NCBI RefSeq assembly: GCF_005886805.2
Contig: NZ_CP045429.1
Coordinates: 3,380,501 to 3,444,500 of the forward strand
Direction of reading: 5' to 3'
Length of the DNA: 64,000 bases
From: Pseudoalteromonas rubra
GTDB lineage: Bacteria > Pseudomonadota > Gammaproteobacteria > Enterobacterales > Alteromonadaceae
Position numbers and translations under genes: made by a program. This document shows positions 19,684 through 29,165 of this stretch, piece after piece (position 1 is the first letter of the stretch; each line of letters opens with the position of its first letter). The notes beneath the pieces were generated by a model, which saw nothing but the letters and a program-made list of their open reading frames with translations, did not search any database and was not told the origin of the DNA.

Positions 19684-20340
19684 TTATTTAATAAACCCAG
19701 CTTTGGCGAGCAAGCTAGATGTGAGAGTTGATTGCTGCGTGGCAACCGGTTCACCCTGGATCAACCTTTCCAGATAACGTGCTATCTGATCCACTTCCAG
19801 GTTGAGTAAGGTTCCCACCTTAAAGTCGACAATGGTGGTTTCCTGTGCGGTATGTGGCACTATCGTCAACTTGAATTTATCACCATCCAGGTCATTTACC
19901 GTCAGGCTTATGCCATCAATGGCCACGGAGCCTTTATAGGGGATGTATTTCATTAATTGTGCTGGCGCTTTGAGCCAGTAATCTGTGGCGCGTGCATTAG
20001 GCTGCACGGCGACCACCTCAGCAATGCCGTCGACGTGACCAGATACCAAATGACCACCAAGACGTGAGATCGGTTGCAGGGCTTTTTCCAGATTCACTTT
20101 TTGTCCAACCCGATATTCACCGAAACGGGTTAACTTCAGCGTTTCATTTGAAACGTCGGCACGAAAACCGTCAGCAAACTTCTCAACAACGGTCAGGCAC
20201 ACTCCGTTGGTGGCAATGCTGTCGCCAAGTTGCACATCATTCATATCCAGTGTTGTGCTGGTAACTCGCACGCTGAGATCACCCTGTTTAAGCGTTAGCT
20301 CTGTCAATGTGCCCGTTGCTTCAATGATGCCTGTAAACAT
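19684..20340 (-). CDS. ribE: riboflavin synthase alpha chain
   Basis: RibE (218 residues) dismutates two lumazines to riboflavin. It has the duplicated beta-barrel architecture: [12 protein letters not shown] opens the first half and [12 protein letters not shown] the second. GVCLTVV and [11 protein letters not shown] are the paired substrate-binding segments. It lies 6 bp after ribD and before ribBA. Confidence 0.96.
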   Translation of the reverse strand: MFTGIIEATGTLTELTLKQGDLSVRVTSTTLDMNDVQLGDSIATNGVCLTVVEKFADGFRADVSNETLKLTRFGEYRVGQKVNLEKALQPISRLGGHLVSGHVDGIAEVVAVQPNARATDYWLKAPAQLMKYIPYKGSVAIDGISLTVNDLDGDKFKLTIVPHTAQETTIVDFKVGTLLNLEVDQIARYLERLIQGEPVATQQSTLTSSLLAKAGFIK

Positions 20341-20346
20341 AATGTC

Positions 20347-21465
20347 TTACTTACCTTGTTGTTTGTGTGCCGTGACGCGAATGTCCGTCCCTATCGACAC
20401 GACCTCTGCAATATGTAGTTCGGTGATCTCACTCATCGACGCCAACGGCGCACTGTTGAACAAGTCTTTACCATGGGTGCCGATGATCTTAGGTGCCAGA
20501 TAAATCAGATATTCATCAATCAAACTTTGTTGATGCATGGCACCCGCCAGTGTTGCACCGGCTTCCAGCCAGACTTGATTGATATTACGCTCAGCTAACA
20601 TGCTCAGCGCTGCATGCAAGTCAATTTTACCAGCATGGCTATTAATTTTAATTTGCTCTACGAAATGTGGCCAGTTGTGTTGATTATCAAGGTCTGAACG
20701 TAAAATAACGACAGGAGACGGGGTTTTAAACAAAGCTAACTCAGGGTGCAGACGATTTTGCGAGTCAATAATCACCCGAACCGGTTGCCGCCATTGTTCA
20801 ACAGGGCGCTCAATGTCTGCCAGCTCCTGTGCGCGCACATTAAGCCGGGCATCGTCGACCAGCACGGTGTCAGCGCCAGTTAAGATCGCACAACTTTGTG
20901 CCCGGCCAAGCTGAACATCTCGTCGTGCCGCTTCCCCGGTGATCCATTTGCTTTCACCATTACCCAGTGCCGTTTTACCGTCCAGGCTTGCTGCTAACTT
21001 ACAGACAACAAAAGGCAAGCCGTATTCCATGCGCTTTAAAAACCCCTTATTCAGTGCTCGGGCCTGTTGCTCCAGCAGCCCAGAGGCTGTTTCTATCCCG
21101 GCCTCATTAAGCATCGCCAATCCCCGCCCAGCCACTTCAGGGTTAGGATCAACCATGGCTGCAATGACTTTGCTCACTCCGGCTTCGATCAGACCTTTTG
21201 CACACGGAGGAGTGCGGCCGTAATGGCTGCAGGGCTCAAGTGTCACATAGGCTGTTGCACCCCGAGCTCGCGCTTTCGCTTCACGCAGAGCGTGTACTTC
21301 TGCATGTGGCTCTCCGGCTCGCAAATGAAACCCTTCACCGACAATCTCACCATTATTAACGATCACGCAGCCTACATTCGGGTTGGGTGTGGTGGTAAAA
21401 CGACCTTGTTGAGCCAATTCAATGGCGCGTGCCATATAGGTATGATCGGCCTGTGTAAAACTCAT
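20347..21465 (-). CDS. ribD: bifunctional riboflavin deaminase/reductase RibD
   Basis: The 372-residue protein combines an N-terminal cytidine-deaminase-like zinc domain ([10 protein letters not shown] and [20 protein letters not shown]) with a C-terminal reductase domain from about residue 150 ([30 protein letters not shown]). It converts the GTP cyclohydrolase II product to 5-amino-6-ribitylamino-uracil phosphate. The start overlaps the nrdR stop by 4 nt, indicating translational coupling. Confidence 0.97.
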   Translation of the reverse strand: MSFTQADHTYMARAIELAQQGRFTTTPNPNVGCVIVNNGEIVGEGFHLRAGEPHAEVHALREAKARARGATAYVTLEPCSHYGRTPPCAKGLIEAGVSKVIAAMVDPNPEVAGRGLAMLNEAGIETASGLLEQQARALNKGFLKRMEYGLPFVVCKLAASLDGKTALGNGESKWITGEAARRDVQLGRAQSCAILTGADTVLVDDARLNVRAQELADIERPVEQWRQPVRVIIDSQNRLHPELALFKTPSPVVILRSDLDNQHNWPHFVEQIKINSHAGKIDLHAALSMLAERNINQVWLEAGATLAGAMHQQSLIDEYLIYLAPKIIGTHGKDLFNSAPLASMSEITELHIAEVVSIGTDIRVTAHKQQGK

Positions 21466-21914
21466 TCATCCCCCAGTCGGGCAATTTCTTCGCCAAACTC
21501 TTTCACATCTTCAAAGCAACGATACACCGAAGCAAACCGCACGTAAGCGACTTTGTCGAGTTTTTTCAATGCTTCCATAATACACTCACCAACCAGCTGA
21601 CTGGGCACCTCCCGCTCGCCAGTCGCCCGTAACTGAGACTTGATCTGGTGAACCACTTCTTCAATCTGCTCGGTGCTCACCGGGCGCTTCTCCAGCGCGC
21701 GATGCAAACCATTTTGTAACTTGTCTTCGTTAAATGGCTCTCTGGAGCCATCTTGCTTGATGACCCTGGGCATAACCAGCTCTGCACCTTCAAAGGTGGT
21801 AAAGCGCTCATGACACAAAATACACTCGCGTCGCCTGCGGACCTGATGGCCCGAGCCAACTAATCGTGAATCAATCACTTTGGTTTCTTTTGCCGTACAA
21901 AATGGACAGTGCAT
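21462..21914 (-). CDS. nrdR: transcriptional repressor NrdR
   Basis: NrdR (150 residues) represses ribonucleotide reductase genes in response to dATP/ATP. It has an N-terminal zinc ribbon ([17 protein letters not shown], then [12 protein letters not shown]) and an ATP-cone domain starting [19 protein letters not shown]. It is the first gene of the rib-nusB-thiL-pgpA cluster. No obvious NrdR-box pair was found in the upstream gap. Confidence 0.97.
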   Translation of the reverse strand: MHCPFCTAKETKVIDSRLVGSGHQVRRRRECILCHERFTTFEGAELVMPRVIKQDGSREPFNEDKLQNGLHRALEKRPVSTEQIEEVVHQIKSQLRATGEREVPSQLVGECIMEALKKLDKVAYVRFASVYRCFEDVKEFGEEIARLGDE

Positions 21915-22024
21915 AAAAGCTCACTATGAAAAACAGATAAAAACCCAAACTGCTTCATTGATTTCAGATCACACTTTGAGCCAATTGCTGCCAGTATATC
22001 AAGATAGTAGCATTCGATGCACAT

Positions 22025-22050
22025 AAAAAAGGCCGCACTTAAGGCAGCCT
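22025..22050 (-). terminator. glyA terminator
   Basis: On the minus strand AGGCTGC, a 7-nt loop and GCGGCCT (one G-U pair) are followed by a T-run. It lies about 30 bp past the glyA stop and also has a short T-run on the plus strand. Confidence 0.8.
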
Positions 22051-22080
22051 TTTCTTATCTATTTAGGTGGTATCTCAGCT

Positions 22081-23337
22081 TTACGCGTAAACAGGTAGCT
22101 TAGCGCAGATTGCTTTAACCTTTTCTTTTACTTGTGCCTGTACCGCATCATCTTCGATGTTATCAAGCACATCACAGATCCAGCCTGCCAGCTCGCCCGC
22201 TTCAGCTTCTTTAAAGCCACGGCGTGTAATAGCTGGTGAACCAATACGCAGACCAGAAGTCACAAACGGAGAACGCGGATCGTTTGGTACAGAGTTCTTG
22301 TTCACGGTGATGTTGGCACGACCTAGCGCAGCGTCAGCATCTTTACCTGTGATGTCTTTGTCGATCAGATCAAGCAGGAACAGGTGGTTGTCTGTCTTAC
22401 CAGAGACCACTTTATAACCACGCTCCTGAAGTACTGCGACCATCGCTTGCGCATTTTTAACCACTTGTGTCTGGTAAGCTTTGAACTCGCCTTGCAACGC
22501 TTCTTTGAATGCAACCGCTTTAGCAGCGATCACGTGACACAAAGGACCACCCTGACCACCGGGGAAAACCGCACTGTTCAGTTTTTTGTAGATATCCGCA
22601 TCACCACATGCAGACAAGATCAAACCGCCGCGAGGACCAGCCAATGTTTTGTGTGTAGTTGTTGTCACAACGTGTGCGTGTGGGATTGGGCTTGGGTAGA
22701 TACCCGCAGCAACCAGACCTGCAACGTGTGCCATATCAACCAACAGGTAAGCACCGACTTTGTCAGCAATCTCACGGAATTTAGCCCAGTCAACAATCCC
22801 TGAGTAAGCAGAGAAACCGCCGATGATCATTTTTGGCTTGTGCTCTAATGCCAGCGCTTCAACCTGTGCGTAGTCAATTTCACCCGTTTCTTCATTCATA
22901 CCATACTGAATTGCATTGTAGGTTTTACCAGAAAAGTTCACGTGTGAACCATGCGTCAGGTGACCACCATGCGCCAGGCTCATACCCAACACAGTGTCAT
23001 GCGGCTGAAGCAGCGCCTGGAATACCGCAGCGTTAGCCTGAGAACCCGCGTGAGGCTGAACGTTTGCGTAATCACAGCCAAACAATTCACAAGCACGGTC
23101 AATCGCCAGCTGCTCAACCACGTCGACGTGCTCGCAGCCACCGTAGTAACGCTTACCCGGATAACCTTCAGCATATTTGTTAGTTAACTGCGACCCCTGA
23201 GCCTCTAGTACGCGCGGGCTACAGTAGTTTTCAGAAGCGATAAGCTCAATGTGCTCTTCCTGGCGGGTGGTTTCCGACTGGATCGCTTGAAATAGTTCTG
23301 GGTCAAAATCTGCAATATTCATGTTACGTTCTAACAT
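22081..23337 (-). CDS. glyA: serine hydroxymethyltransferase
   Basis: GlyA makes glycine and 5,10-methylene-THF from serine and THF using pyridoxal phosphate. The ATG at 23337 ([12 protein letters not shown]) follows AGGAG and matches the family start, giving 418 residues. The PLP lysine lies in [16 protein letters not shown]. Other motifs are ASENYCSP near the N-terminus and [15 protein letters not shown]. It ends in its own terminator and is separated from thrC by a 255-bp gap. Confidence 0.97.
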   Translation of the reverse strand: MLERNMNIADFDPELFQAIQSETTRQEEHIELIASENYCSPRVLEAQGSQLTNKYAEGYPGKRYYGGCEHVDVVEQLAIDRACELFGCDYANVQPHAGSQANAAVFQALLQPHDTVLGMSLAHGGHLTHGSHVNFSGKTYNAIQYGMNEETGEIDYAQVEALALEHKPKMIIGGFSAYSGIVDWAKFREIADKVGAYLLVDMAHVAGLVAAGIYPSPIPHAHVVTTTTHKTLAGPRGGLILSACGDADIYKKLNSAVFPGGQGGPLCHVIAAKAVAFKEALQGEFKAYQTQVVKNAQAMVAVLQERGYKVVSGKTDNHLFLLDLIDKDITGKDADAALGRANITVNKNSVPNDPRSPFVTSGLRIGSPAITRRGFKEAEAGELAGWICDVLDNIEDDAVQAQVKEKVKAICAKLPVYA

Positions 23338-23379
23338 GGTGTCTCCTAGGTACACGTAAGATTGGTTTTTGAAGGCTTG

Positions 23380-23408
23380 ATTGTACGCAAATTGCGGCCA
23401 TTTGCCTA
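23380..23408 (-). promoter_or_regulatory. candidate glyA promoter
   Basis: On the minus strand TAGGCA (23403-23408) and TACAAT (23380-23385) are 17 nt apart, about 45 nt upstream of the glyA start codon. The -10 is preceded by TTGCG. The rest of the thrC-glyA gap is AT-rich and holds no gene I can support. Confidence 0.35.
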
Positions 23409-23592
23409 TGAAATCGGTGTGAGCCTATTTAATCAAGGATTGAATTTATTTCACAGTGTTTGGGGGATGATATTTTTTTATTTAAACATTTATATTTTTT
23501 ATGGGAAAGTGCATTTATATTTCAAATTGAAATCTACTAAATACGCTTTACTGGCGACTCACTACGCCACCAGCAAAGCAATAAACCGCCTT

Positions 23593-24879
23593 TTAACCCA
23601 CTAAACGCGTTAACACAGCCTGTTTAAGTGCATCATAATCCGCTGACAAAGGCTCAGCCAGACATGGCTTTTCCAGCGCACTTGCTAGTGCCTCAGGCAT
23701 CTCAATTGCCTGTTCCAGCACAGCTTCCACAGTTTCTCTGAACTTAGCAGGATGCGCCGTCGCCAGAAAAATACCGGTTTCCTCAGGCTGCCCATCCAAT
23801 AGGAGCCCTTCATAGGCAATGGCGGTATGTGGTTCTGTCACATAACCTCCTTTTGCAACCTGACGCATGACTTCCTGCGTTCGCTCTTCCGATACTGAAC
23901 GTGAATAAAACTCATACTTAGGAAAGTACCCACTATCCAACATAGATTCCACGCGAGGCCAGTTATTAGGTTTACTCACATCCATTGCGTTAGAAATAGA
24001 CTCCAAAGTCGCATTAGGTTGCCACTGCCCAGAATCCAGATAACGGGGCACAGTGTCGTTCTGATTGGTGGTTGCACTGAGGCGTTTAACTGGCAGCCCC
24101 AGCGCCGCAGCTATCATAGCCGCACACACATTGCCGAAATTACCGCTCGGTACGGAGACATGAACCTGCTCACGCTCCGCGACGGTAAGCTGGGCAAAGG
24201 CCTCGAAGTAGTAACACACCTGGGCCAGAAGGCGACTGATGTTGATTGAGTTGGCTGAATTCAATCCCAGAGTTTGCTTAACCTCATCATCCAGGAAAGC
24301 CTGTTTTACCAGTGCCTGACAGTCATCAAAGCTGCCCTCGACGGCGTAACAGTGAATATTTTCTCCCAGTGTGGTAAACAGCTTTTGTTGCGCCAGCGAA
24401 ATTTTACCCTGCGGATACAAGATCACCACATCAACGCCTGGCATTTGATAAAATGCATGTGCGACCGCAGCGCCGGTGTCGCCACTGGTTGCGGTCAATA
24501 TGGTCACCCGCTCACCCTGACTAAACGCACCAATACATTGCGCCATAAATCGGCCACCGAAGTCTTTAAAGGCAAGCGTTGGCCCATGAAAGAGCTCCAG
24601 GCAATATTTATTTTCTTCAACTTGTACTAATTGGGCAGGAAAATCAAATGCCTGCTCGCACATGCTCTGCAAAGAATCGAGCGGTAGCTCATCTCCAATG
24701 AGATGTTTCAGAATCGCGGCACTGCGCTGTGCAAACGGTTGCGCCAGCAAAGCATCAACGTCAGTCAGTGGCACAAGCTCAGCTGGGAAAAACACCCCCT
24801 GATTACGGCCAAGACCTGTTTTAACCGCTTCAATAAAGGATACTGTCTGAGTATCATCTTTTAAGTTCACCAGTTTCAT
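23593..24879 (-). CDS. thrC: threonine synthase
   Basis: ThrC (428 residues) converts O-phosphohomoserine to threonine with PLP. The cofactor lysine is in HGPTLAFKDFGGRFM, and the phosphate-binding region is TATSGDTGAAVAHAF. The length equals E. coli ThrC. It follows thrB by one base and is the last gene of the thr operon. Confidence 0.97.
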   Translation of the reverse strand: MKLVNLKDDTQTVSFIEAVKTGLGRNQGVFFPAELVPLTDVDALLAQPFAQRSAAILKHLIGDELPLDSLQSMCEQAFDFPAQLVQVEENKYCLELFHGPTLAFKDFGGRFMAQCIGAFSQGERVTILTATSGDTGAAVAHAFYQMPGVDVVILYPQGKISLAQQKLFTTLGENIHCYAVEGSFDDCQALVKQAFLDDEVKQTLGLNSANSINISRLLAQVCYYFEAFAQLTVAEREQVHVSVPSGNFGNVCAAMIAAALGLPVKRLSATTNQNDTVPRYLDSGQWQPNATLESISNAMDVSKPNNWPRVESMLDSGYFPKYEFYSRSVSEERTQEVMRQVAKGGYVTEPHTAIAYEGLLLDGQPEETGIFLATAHPAKFRETVEAVLEQAIEMPEALASALEKPCLAEPLSADYDALKQAVLTRLVG

Positions 24880-24880
24880 T

Positions 24881-25825
24881 CTACTCTCCTTCCTTTATTT
24901 CTCTTGTGCCCTGTAGGTCTAATCGGCATATGTGGCTGAAGCCATGTTCATTTAAATAGTGTTGTTGTAGCCATAGTTGGCATCGCTGTGCATCCTGATC
25001 GTTGTCGCACAATGCCAACAAGGTTGGCCCGGCGCCAGAAATACTGACCATCAGAGCACCTAATTCAGGCAAGCTTTGTTTGGCTTCTGCAAACCCTTTG
25101 ATCAAAGGTGCTCTGGATGGCTCGGCAATCTCATCACGCATCAAGGTCACAGCTTTATCAAACTGATGCTGCGACATGAGCAATGTAAAGGCACTTAATC
25201 GCTGCGCAAATTCGACTGCATCGTGTGTCGCCAGCTGTTGCGGCAATACCGCTCTGGCCGCCGCCGTATTTAGTGCAAAGCCAGGGTAAGCTACAACCAG
25301 TCGCCAATTGTCATCACTCGGTAAACTCAGTGCCCTGTCCGGTATTAACTCGGCTGTCAGCTGCAACCCGCCTAAATAGCAAGGCGTGATATTGTCATAG
25401 TGGCGTGCGCCACTGACTTTTCCTTCAAAGTCAGCCATCAGCTCAATCATCTGCGTCTGAGACAACTGAGTCTGTGCAAAGGCATCCAGCGCTGCGAACG
25501 TCGCGACCACTGAACAGGCACTGGACCCAAGCCCCGAGCCAATTGGCAGACGTTTCTCCAGCGTTAGTTTCACCCCGGGCATGGTCGCAGCGACATGCTC
25601 CCTGAAATGGACCAGACATTGATAAGCCAGATTTTCCTCAGCTCCCGACGGTAATTTATCCGCATAAGGACCAATACATTCAAAACTGTCCTGTTCGGCT
25701 GCCTCAGCACTCACTACATCACCCAGCAAAGTGCCATCAAGCGGGGCTATCGCTGCGCCCAGTGAATCAAAACCGACACAAAAATTGCCGATGGATGCGG
25801 GTGCATAAAATCGTTTCATAACCAC
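24881..25825 (-). CDS. thrB: homoserine kinase
   Basis: This GHMP-family kinase of 314 residues phosphorylates homoserine. The ATP loop is PIGSGLGSSACSVVA, the N-terminus has YAPASIGNFCVGFDSLG, and the C-terminus has SISGAGPTLLAL. It is 2 bp downstream of thrA and one base upstream of thrC in the threonine operon. Confidence 0.97.
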   Translation of the reverse strand: MVMKRFYAPASIGNFCVGFDSLGAAIAPLDGTLLGDVVSAEAAEQDSFECIGPYADKLPSGAEENLAYQCLVHFREHVAATMPGVKLTLEKRLPIGSGLGSSACSVVATFAALDAFAQTQLSQTQMIELMADFEGKVSGARHYDNITPCYLGGLQLTAELIPDRALSLPSDDNWRLVVAYPGFALNTAAARAVLPQQLATHDAVEFAQRLSAFTLLMSQHQFDKAVTLMRDEIAEPSRAPLIKGFAEAKQSLPELGALMVSISGAGPTLLALCDNDQDAQRCQLWLQQHYLNEHGFSHICRLDLQGTREIKEGE

Positions 25826-25827
25826 TC

Positions 25828-28245
25828 CTAGCGCGTCAGAGTTTTCAAGATATCAGCAAATACCCCGGCCGCGGTTACTTCCGCTCCGGCACCATAACCA
25901 CGGATCACAAATGGTTTGGGCTGATAATACTGGCTTAATATGGCAAGCGCATTTTCACCATCTCGGATATCCGACAACGCATGTGAACGCTCTACCGCCT
26001 CAATACCCACCCGACAGCGGCCACCTTGAATACTCCCCACATAGCGCAGTACTTTGCCTTCGCTCGCCGCGCTTTGAATGCGATCTGCAAATGCCCCATC
26101 TTGCTGATGCAGCTGCGCCATAAATTCATCCACTGAGCTACCCGCAGCAAAGTCAGCTGGCACAACTGGCTCAACTTCGATATCAGCCAGCTCCAGTGCC
26201 AACCCGGACTCACGGGCAATAATAAGTAGCTTGCGCGCCACATCCGTGCCTGACAGATCATCACGCGGATCCGGCTCTGTAAATCCGCTTTGTTTTGCTT
26301 TCGCAGTGGCTTCGGACAGACTCAGGCCATCTTCCAGCTCGCCAAAGATATAAGACAACGAACCCGATAAAATGCCACTGAAGGACAACAGCTCATCACC
26401 TGCACCAAATAACAACTGGAGGTTATCGAGCACAGGCAGCCCAGCACCCACATTGGTTTCGTATAAAAAGCGTCGGCCCTTTTGTTGCGCAACCTGTTTT
26501 AGCGCCTGGTAATAGTCATAGTCACTGGTATTGGCTTTTTTATTGGCGGCAACAACATGGAAGCCGGCAGCGAGGAAGTCATGATACTTATCAGCCAGAT
26601 GTTGAGACGAGCTGCAATCGACAATCACCGGATTGATTAGGTGATTCCGGCGCACAAACGACTCAAGTTCTGACAGCTCAAAGCCCTGCTGCGCATCGGC
26701 CAGCACCTGCTGCCAGTGCTCAAAAGGCACCCCTTGTTCATTCAGATAACAGCGTTTTGAATTCGCTACCCCATAGAGGTTGAGCTTGATATTACGCTCC
26801 GCCAGCCAGCTTTGCTGGCGCTGTAACTGCGCGATCAACTCAGCCCCCACTAAGCCACAGCCAAGCAAGAACACGTCAATTGAAGGAATATGGGTGAAAA
26901 AGTTTTCATGGCAAACCTTGACTGCATCCTGACACAGCTCGCCCTGGATCACGGCAGAAATGGCACTTTCGGTAGAATCCTGAGCAATCGCCACAATATT
27001 AACCTGTGCCTGCGCCAAAGAGGCAAAAAACTTAGCGGCTAAGCCTTTGTGAGATTTCATGTTATCACCCACCAGGGTGACAATCGCCAGCGAACGACGT
27101 ACCTGGATTGGCTCGATCAGGTGGGCTTGCATCTCCAGTTCGAAAGCAGTTTGCAGTGCCTGCAATGCCAGTGACAAATCCTGTTCATGAACACAGAAGC
27201 TAATACTGAACTCACAAGATGACTGGGTGATCAGAACAATCGATACATTGTCCTTGGCCAGCGCCGAGAAGACTCTGGCCGCCATGCCAACCTTGCCTTT
27301 CATACCAGGTCCGGAAACCGTTAGCATCGCCAGCTTGTCAAGGCTGGATAGCGCTTTAACTGGCTCGTCTCCCCCACCTTGTGCCGCAATCACAGATCCA
27401 GGTAACTCAGGCGCATGGGTATTTTTGATTTCACATGGCACACCTGCTTTGGCACAAGGCAAAATGGTTTTAGGATGCAAGACTTTGGCACCAAAATACG
27501 ACAGCTCCATCGCCTCCTTATAGGATAAGCGATTCACTTTGGTGGCCTTTTTAATCAGTCGGGGATCAGCACTGTATACACCATCAACATCGGTCCAGAT
27601 CTGACAGACATTAGCCTGAATGCACGCCGCAGCAATGGCAGCAGAATAATCCGATCCATTACGACCGAGGGTCGTCAATTCACCAGCACTATTACTGCCT
27701 GTAAAGCCAGGCATGATGTAAAACTGTGCCGGTTGAGCCTGTAATTGCGCCGCAAAGCGCTCGCGGCTGTCGTCCAGCAAAGCTTCAGCATCCAGATAAG
27801 CGTCATTTGTCGCGATACAGGCAGTGGCATCAAGGTAATGGGCTTTGTGCTTAGTTAGCATCGCCACCATCAGCGCCACACTCACACGCTCACCAAAACT
27901 GATCACATAAGCTTGCACCGCATCCGGGCATTGCTTAAGGAGTTTTACGCCCGCCAGTTTGTCTGCCAGCACGGTAAAATCGGGCCAATGTGTCACGTCA
28001 CCAAATTCAGCTTCAACCTGTACTTTAAGCCCATTCAAACGCGCTGTGAGCGCTTGCCATTGATCACTAAAACTTTGCCCCTGACGCGCCAGGTCGCATA
28101 ACTCAACCAGTTTATCTGTGACGCCCCCTGGTGCAGACAACACCACTAAGGCTTCGTGGTTACCCTGTGTCAAGATAAGCTCACGAACTCGTTGCAGGCA
28201 GTCGTAATCGGCCAGCGATGATCCTCCAAACTTCAATACTTGCAT
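25828..28245 (-). CDS. thrA: aspartokinase I / homoserine dehydrogenase I
   Basis: The ATG at 28245 (MQVLKFGGSSLAD) follows AGGAAAA and matches the family start, giving 805 residues against 820 in E. coli. Aspartokinase covers about 1-290 (KFGGSS; ITTLGRNGSDYSA-type LTTLGRNGSDYSA). Two ACT-type regulatory domains lie about 305-450. Homoserine dehydrogenase runs from about 455 to the end (LGCGLVGAELIAQL; NVGAGLPVLDNLQ; SGILSGSLSYIF; PRDDLSGTDVARKLLI). It catalyses the first and third steps of threonine synthesis. It is preceded by the thrL attenuator. Confidence 0.96.
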   Translation of the reverse strand: MQVLKFGGSSLADYDCLQRVRELILTQGNHEALVVLSAPGGVTDKLVELCDLARQGQSFSDQWQALTARLNGLKVQVEAEFGDVTHWPDFTVLADKLAGVKLLKQCPDAVQAYVISFGERVSVALMVAMLTKHKAHYLDATACIATNDAYLDAEALLDDSRERFAAQLQAQPAQFYIMPGFTGSNSAGELTTLGRNGSDYSAAIAAACIQANVCQIWTDVDGVYSADPRLIKKATKVNRLSYKEAMELSYFGAKVLHPKTILPCAKAGVPCEIKNTHAPELPGSVIAAQGGGDEPVKALSSLDKLAMLTVSGPGMKGKVGMAARVFSALAKDNVSIVLITQSSCEFSISFCVHEQDLSLALQALQTAFELEMQAHLIEPIQVRRSLAIVTLVGDNMKSHKGLAAKFFASLAQAQVNIVAIAQDSTESAISAVIQGELCQDAVKVCHENFFTHIPSIDVFLLGCGLVGAELIAQLQRQQSWLAERNIKLNLYGVANSKRCYLNEQGVPFEHWQQVLADAQQGFELSELESFVRRNHLINPVIVDCSSSQHLADKYHDFLAAGFHVVAANKKANTSDYDYYQALKQVAQQKGRRFLYETNVGAGLPVLDNLQLLFGAGDELLSFSGILSGSLSYIFGELEDGLSLSEATAKAKQSGFTEPDPRDDLSGTDVARKLLIIARESGLALELADIEVEPVVPADFAAGSSVDEFMAQLHQQDGAFADRIQSAASEGKVLRYVGSIQGGRCRVGIEAVERSHALSDIRDGENALAILSQYYQPKPFVIRGYGAGAEVTAAGVFADILKTLTR

Positions 28246-28263
28246 GTTTATTTTCCTCATTCC

Positions 28264-28306
28264 AAAAACAAAAAAGGCCTGTGCTCGCAGTGAGCACAGG
28301 CCTTTT
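28264..28306 (-). terminator. thr operon attenuator terminator
   Basis: A perfect 15-bp hairpin (28272-28286 with 28292-28306, 5-nt loop) lies between thrL and thrA. On the minus strand it is followed by TTTTTTGTTTTT. With the Thr/Ile-rich leader peptide just upstream, this is a classical transcription attenuator for thrABC. Confidence 0.93.
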
Positions 28307-28329
28307 CGAATACGCACCGACCTATGCCA

Positions 28330-28386
28330 CTATCCCGTTAGGATGGTGGTGGTAATAATGGTCGTGGTGTTAATAATCTTGTTCAT
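28330..28386 (-). CDS. thrL: thr operon leader peptide ThrL
   Basis: An 18-residue reading frame, MNKIINTTTIITTTILTG, runs from an ATG at 28386 to a TAG at 28330. Seven of 18 codons are Thr and five are Ile, as in the E. coli thr leader. Ribosome stalling at these codons when threonine or isoleucine is short should prevent the downstream terminator from forming. The peptide itself probably has no other role. Confidence 0.93.
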   Translation of the reverse strand: MNKIINTTTIITTTILTG

Positions 28387-28417
28387 AGACTTTAGACTGC
28401 CTGAACAATCAATAAAC

Positions 28418-28423
28418 TGTCAA
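28418..28423 (-). promoter_or_regulatory. possible -35 element of the thr operon
   Basis: A perfect TTGACA occurs on the minus strand 32 nt upstream of the thrL ATG. A good -10 at 16-18 nt is not evident, so only the -35-like hexamer is reported. The remaining sequence to 28582 is AT-rich and holds no gene. Confidence 0.3.
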
Positions 28424-28582
28424 GCACAAAAATTTAATTCGCACTGCAAAAAGCTATGCAAAAAACTCAAGTTGTGTACAGCAGCGCGCAAAGTTTATGT
28501 CAAATTAATGAATTAACTGATGAACAAAGCAATATAAACTGAGGTGAGTGGAAGAAGTGGTCGTTTACCATTAACCCGATTA

Positions 28583-28948
28583 TTATCGGATCCCGAACTT
28601 ACTGAGCGTTGCCTGCAGGGATTCTGGCTTCACCGGTTTTTCCAGAAATTCAAGCGCCCCCAGTTTAGCAACTCGTGTCTTCATTTCGTCCTGAATGTCG
28701 GCCGAAATAACCACGACATAAGTTTCAATCACCTGGCGCTTGATCGCTTCGAGCACCCCGATACCATCCAAAACGGGCATAGTCAGATCGAGACACAATA
28801 AATCAATATGTCGTTCAGCCAGCACCTCCAGCGCTTCGTGTCCGTTACTGGCTTGGCATATATCAGCGTCAATGATCCCGTTAAGACAACGGATGACTTG
28901 TTTGCGGGCAACGACTGAATCGTCACAGACTAATACAGAGTAGCTCAT
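28583..28948 (-). CDS. single-domain response regulator (CheY-like)
   Basis: The ATG at 28948 (MSYSVLVCDDSVVARKQV) gives 121 residues, a stand-alone receiver domain with no output domain. Acidic pocket residues are in VCDDS, the phospho-acceptor is Asp54 in LCLDLTMPVLDG, and the conserved Lys is in EFLEKPVKP. It is divergent from a histidine kinase that lacks its own receiver, so the two are probably a pair. The output could be protein-protein contact, as in CheY. Confidence 0.9.
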   Translation of the reverse strand: MSYSVLVCDDSVVARKQVIRCLNGIIDADICQASNGHEALEVLAERHIDLLCLDLTMPVLDGIGVLEAIKRQVIETYVVVISADIQDEMKTRVAKLGALEFLEKPVKPESLQATLSKFGIR

Positions 28949-29165
28949 AGAGTGAATTGTCAAATAATCTTTATTGTTCTGTTTTGGGATAAAGGTTATT
29001 GTTGTGGTTAAACTTATAACACAATAATATCCATCCAGTAAGTGCCCAAGGAACAAATTCCTTGCGATATCAGATTGAGATTAATATTTATTTTTAGCAC
29101 TTTATTGGCTAACTTTAAGTGTATTAAGCGCGCAGAAACTCGTTGTTAGGAGCAAAGAACACTTC

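Noticed and set aside
18423..21914. FMN riboswitch in the riboflavin cluster
   Set aside because: The gaps inside the cluster are too short and show no RFN-type conserved segments; if present it would be at another rib gene.
23362..23604. 80-aa plus-strand frame between glyA and thrC
   Set aside because: It lies over the glyA promoter region and the thrC 3' end, has AT-driven composition and no ribosome-binding site.
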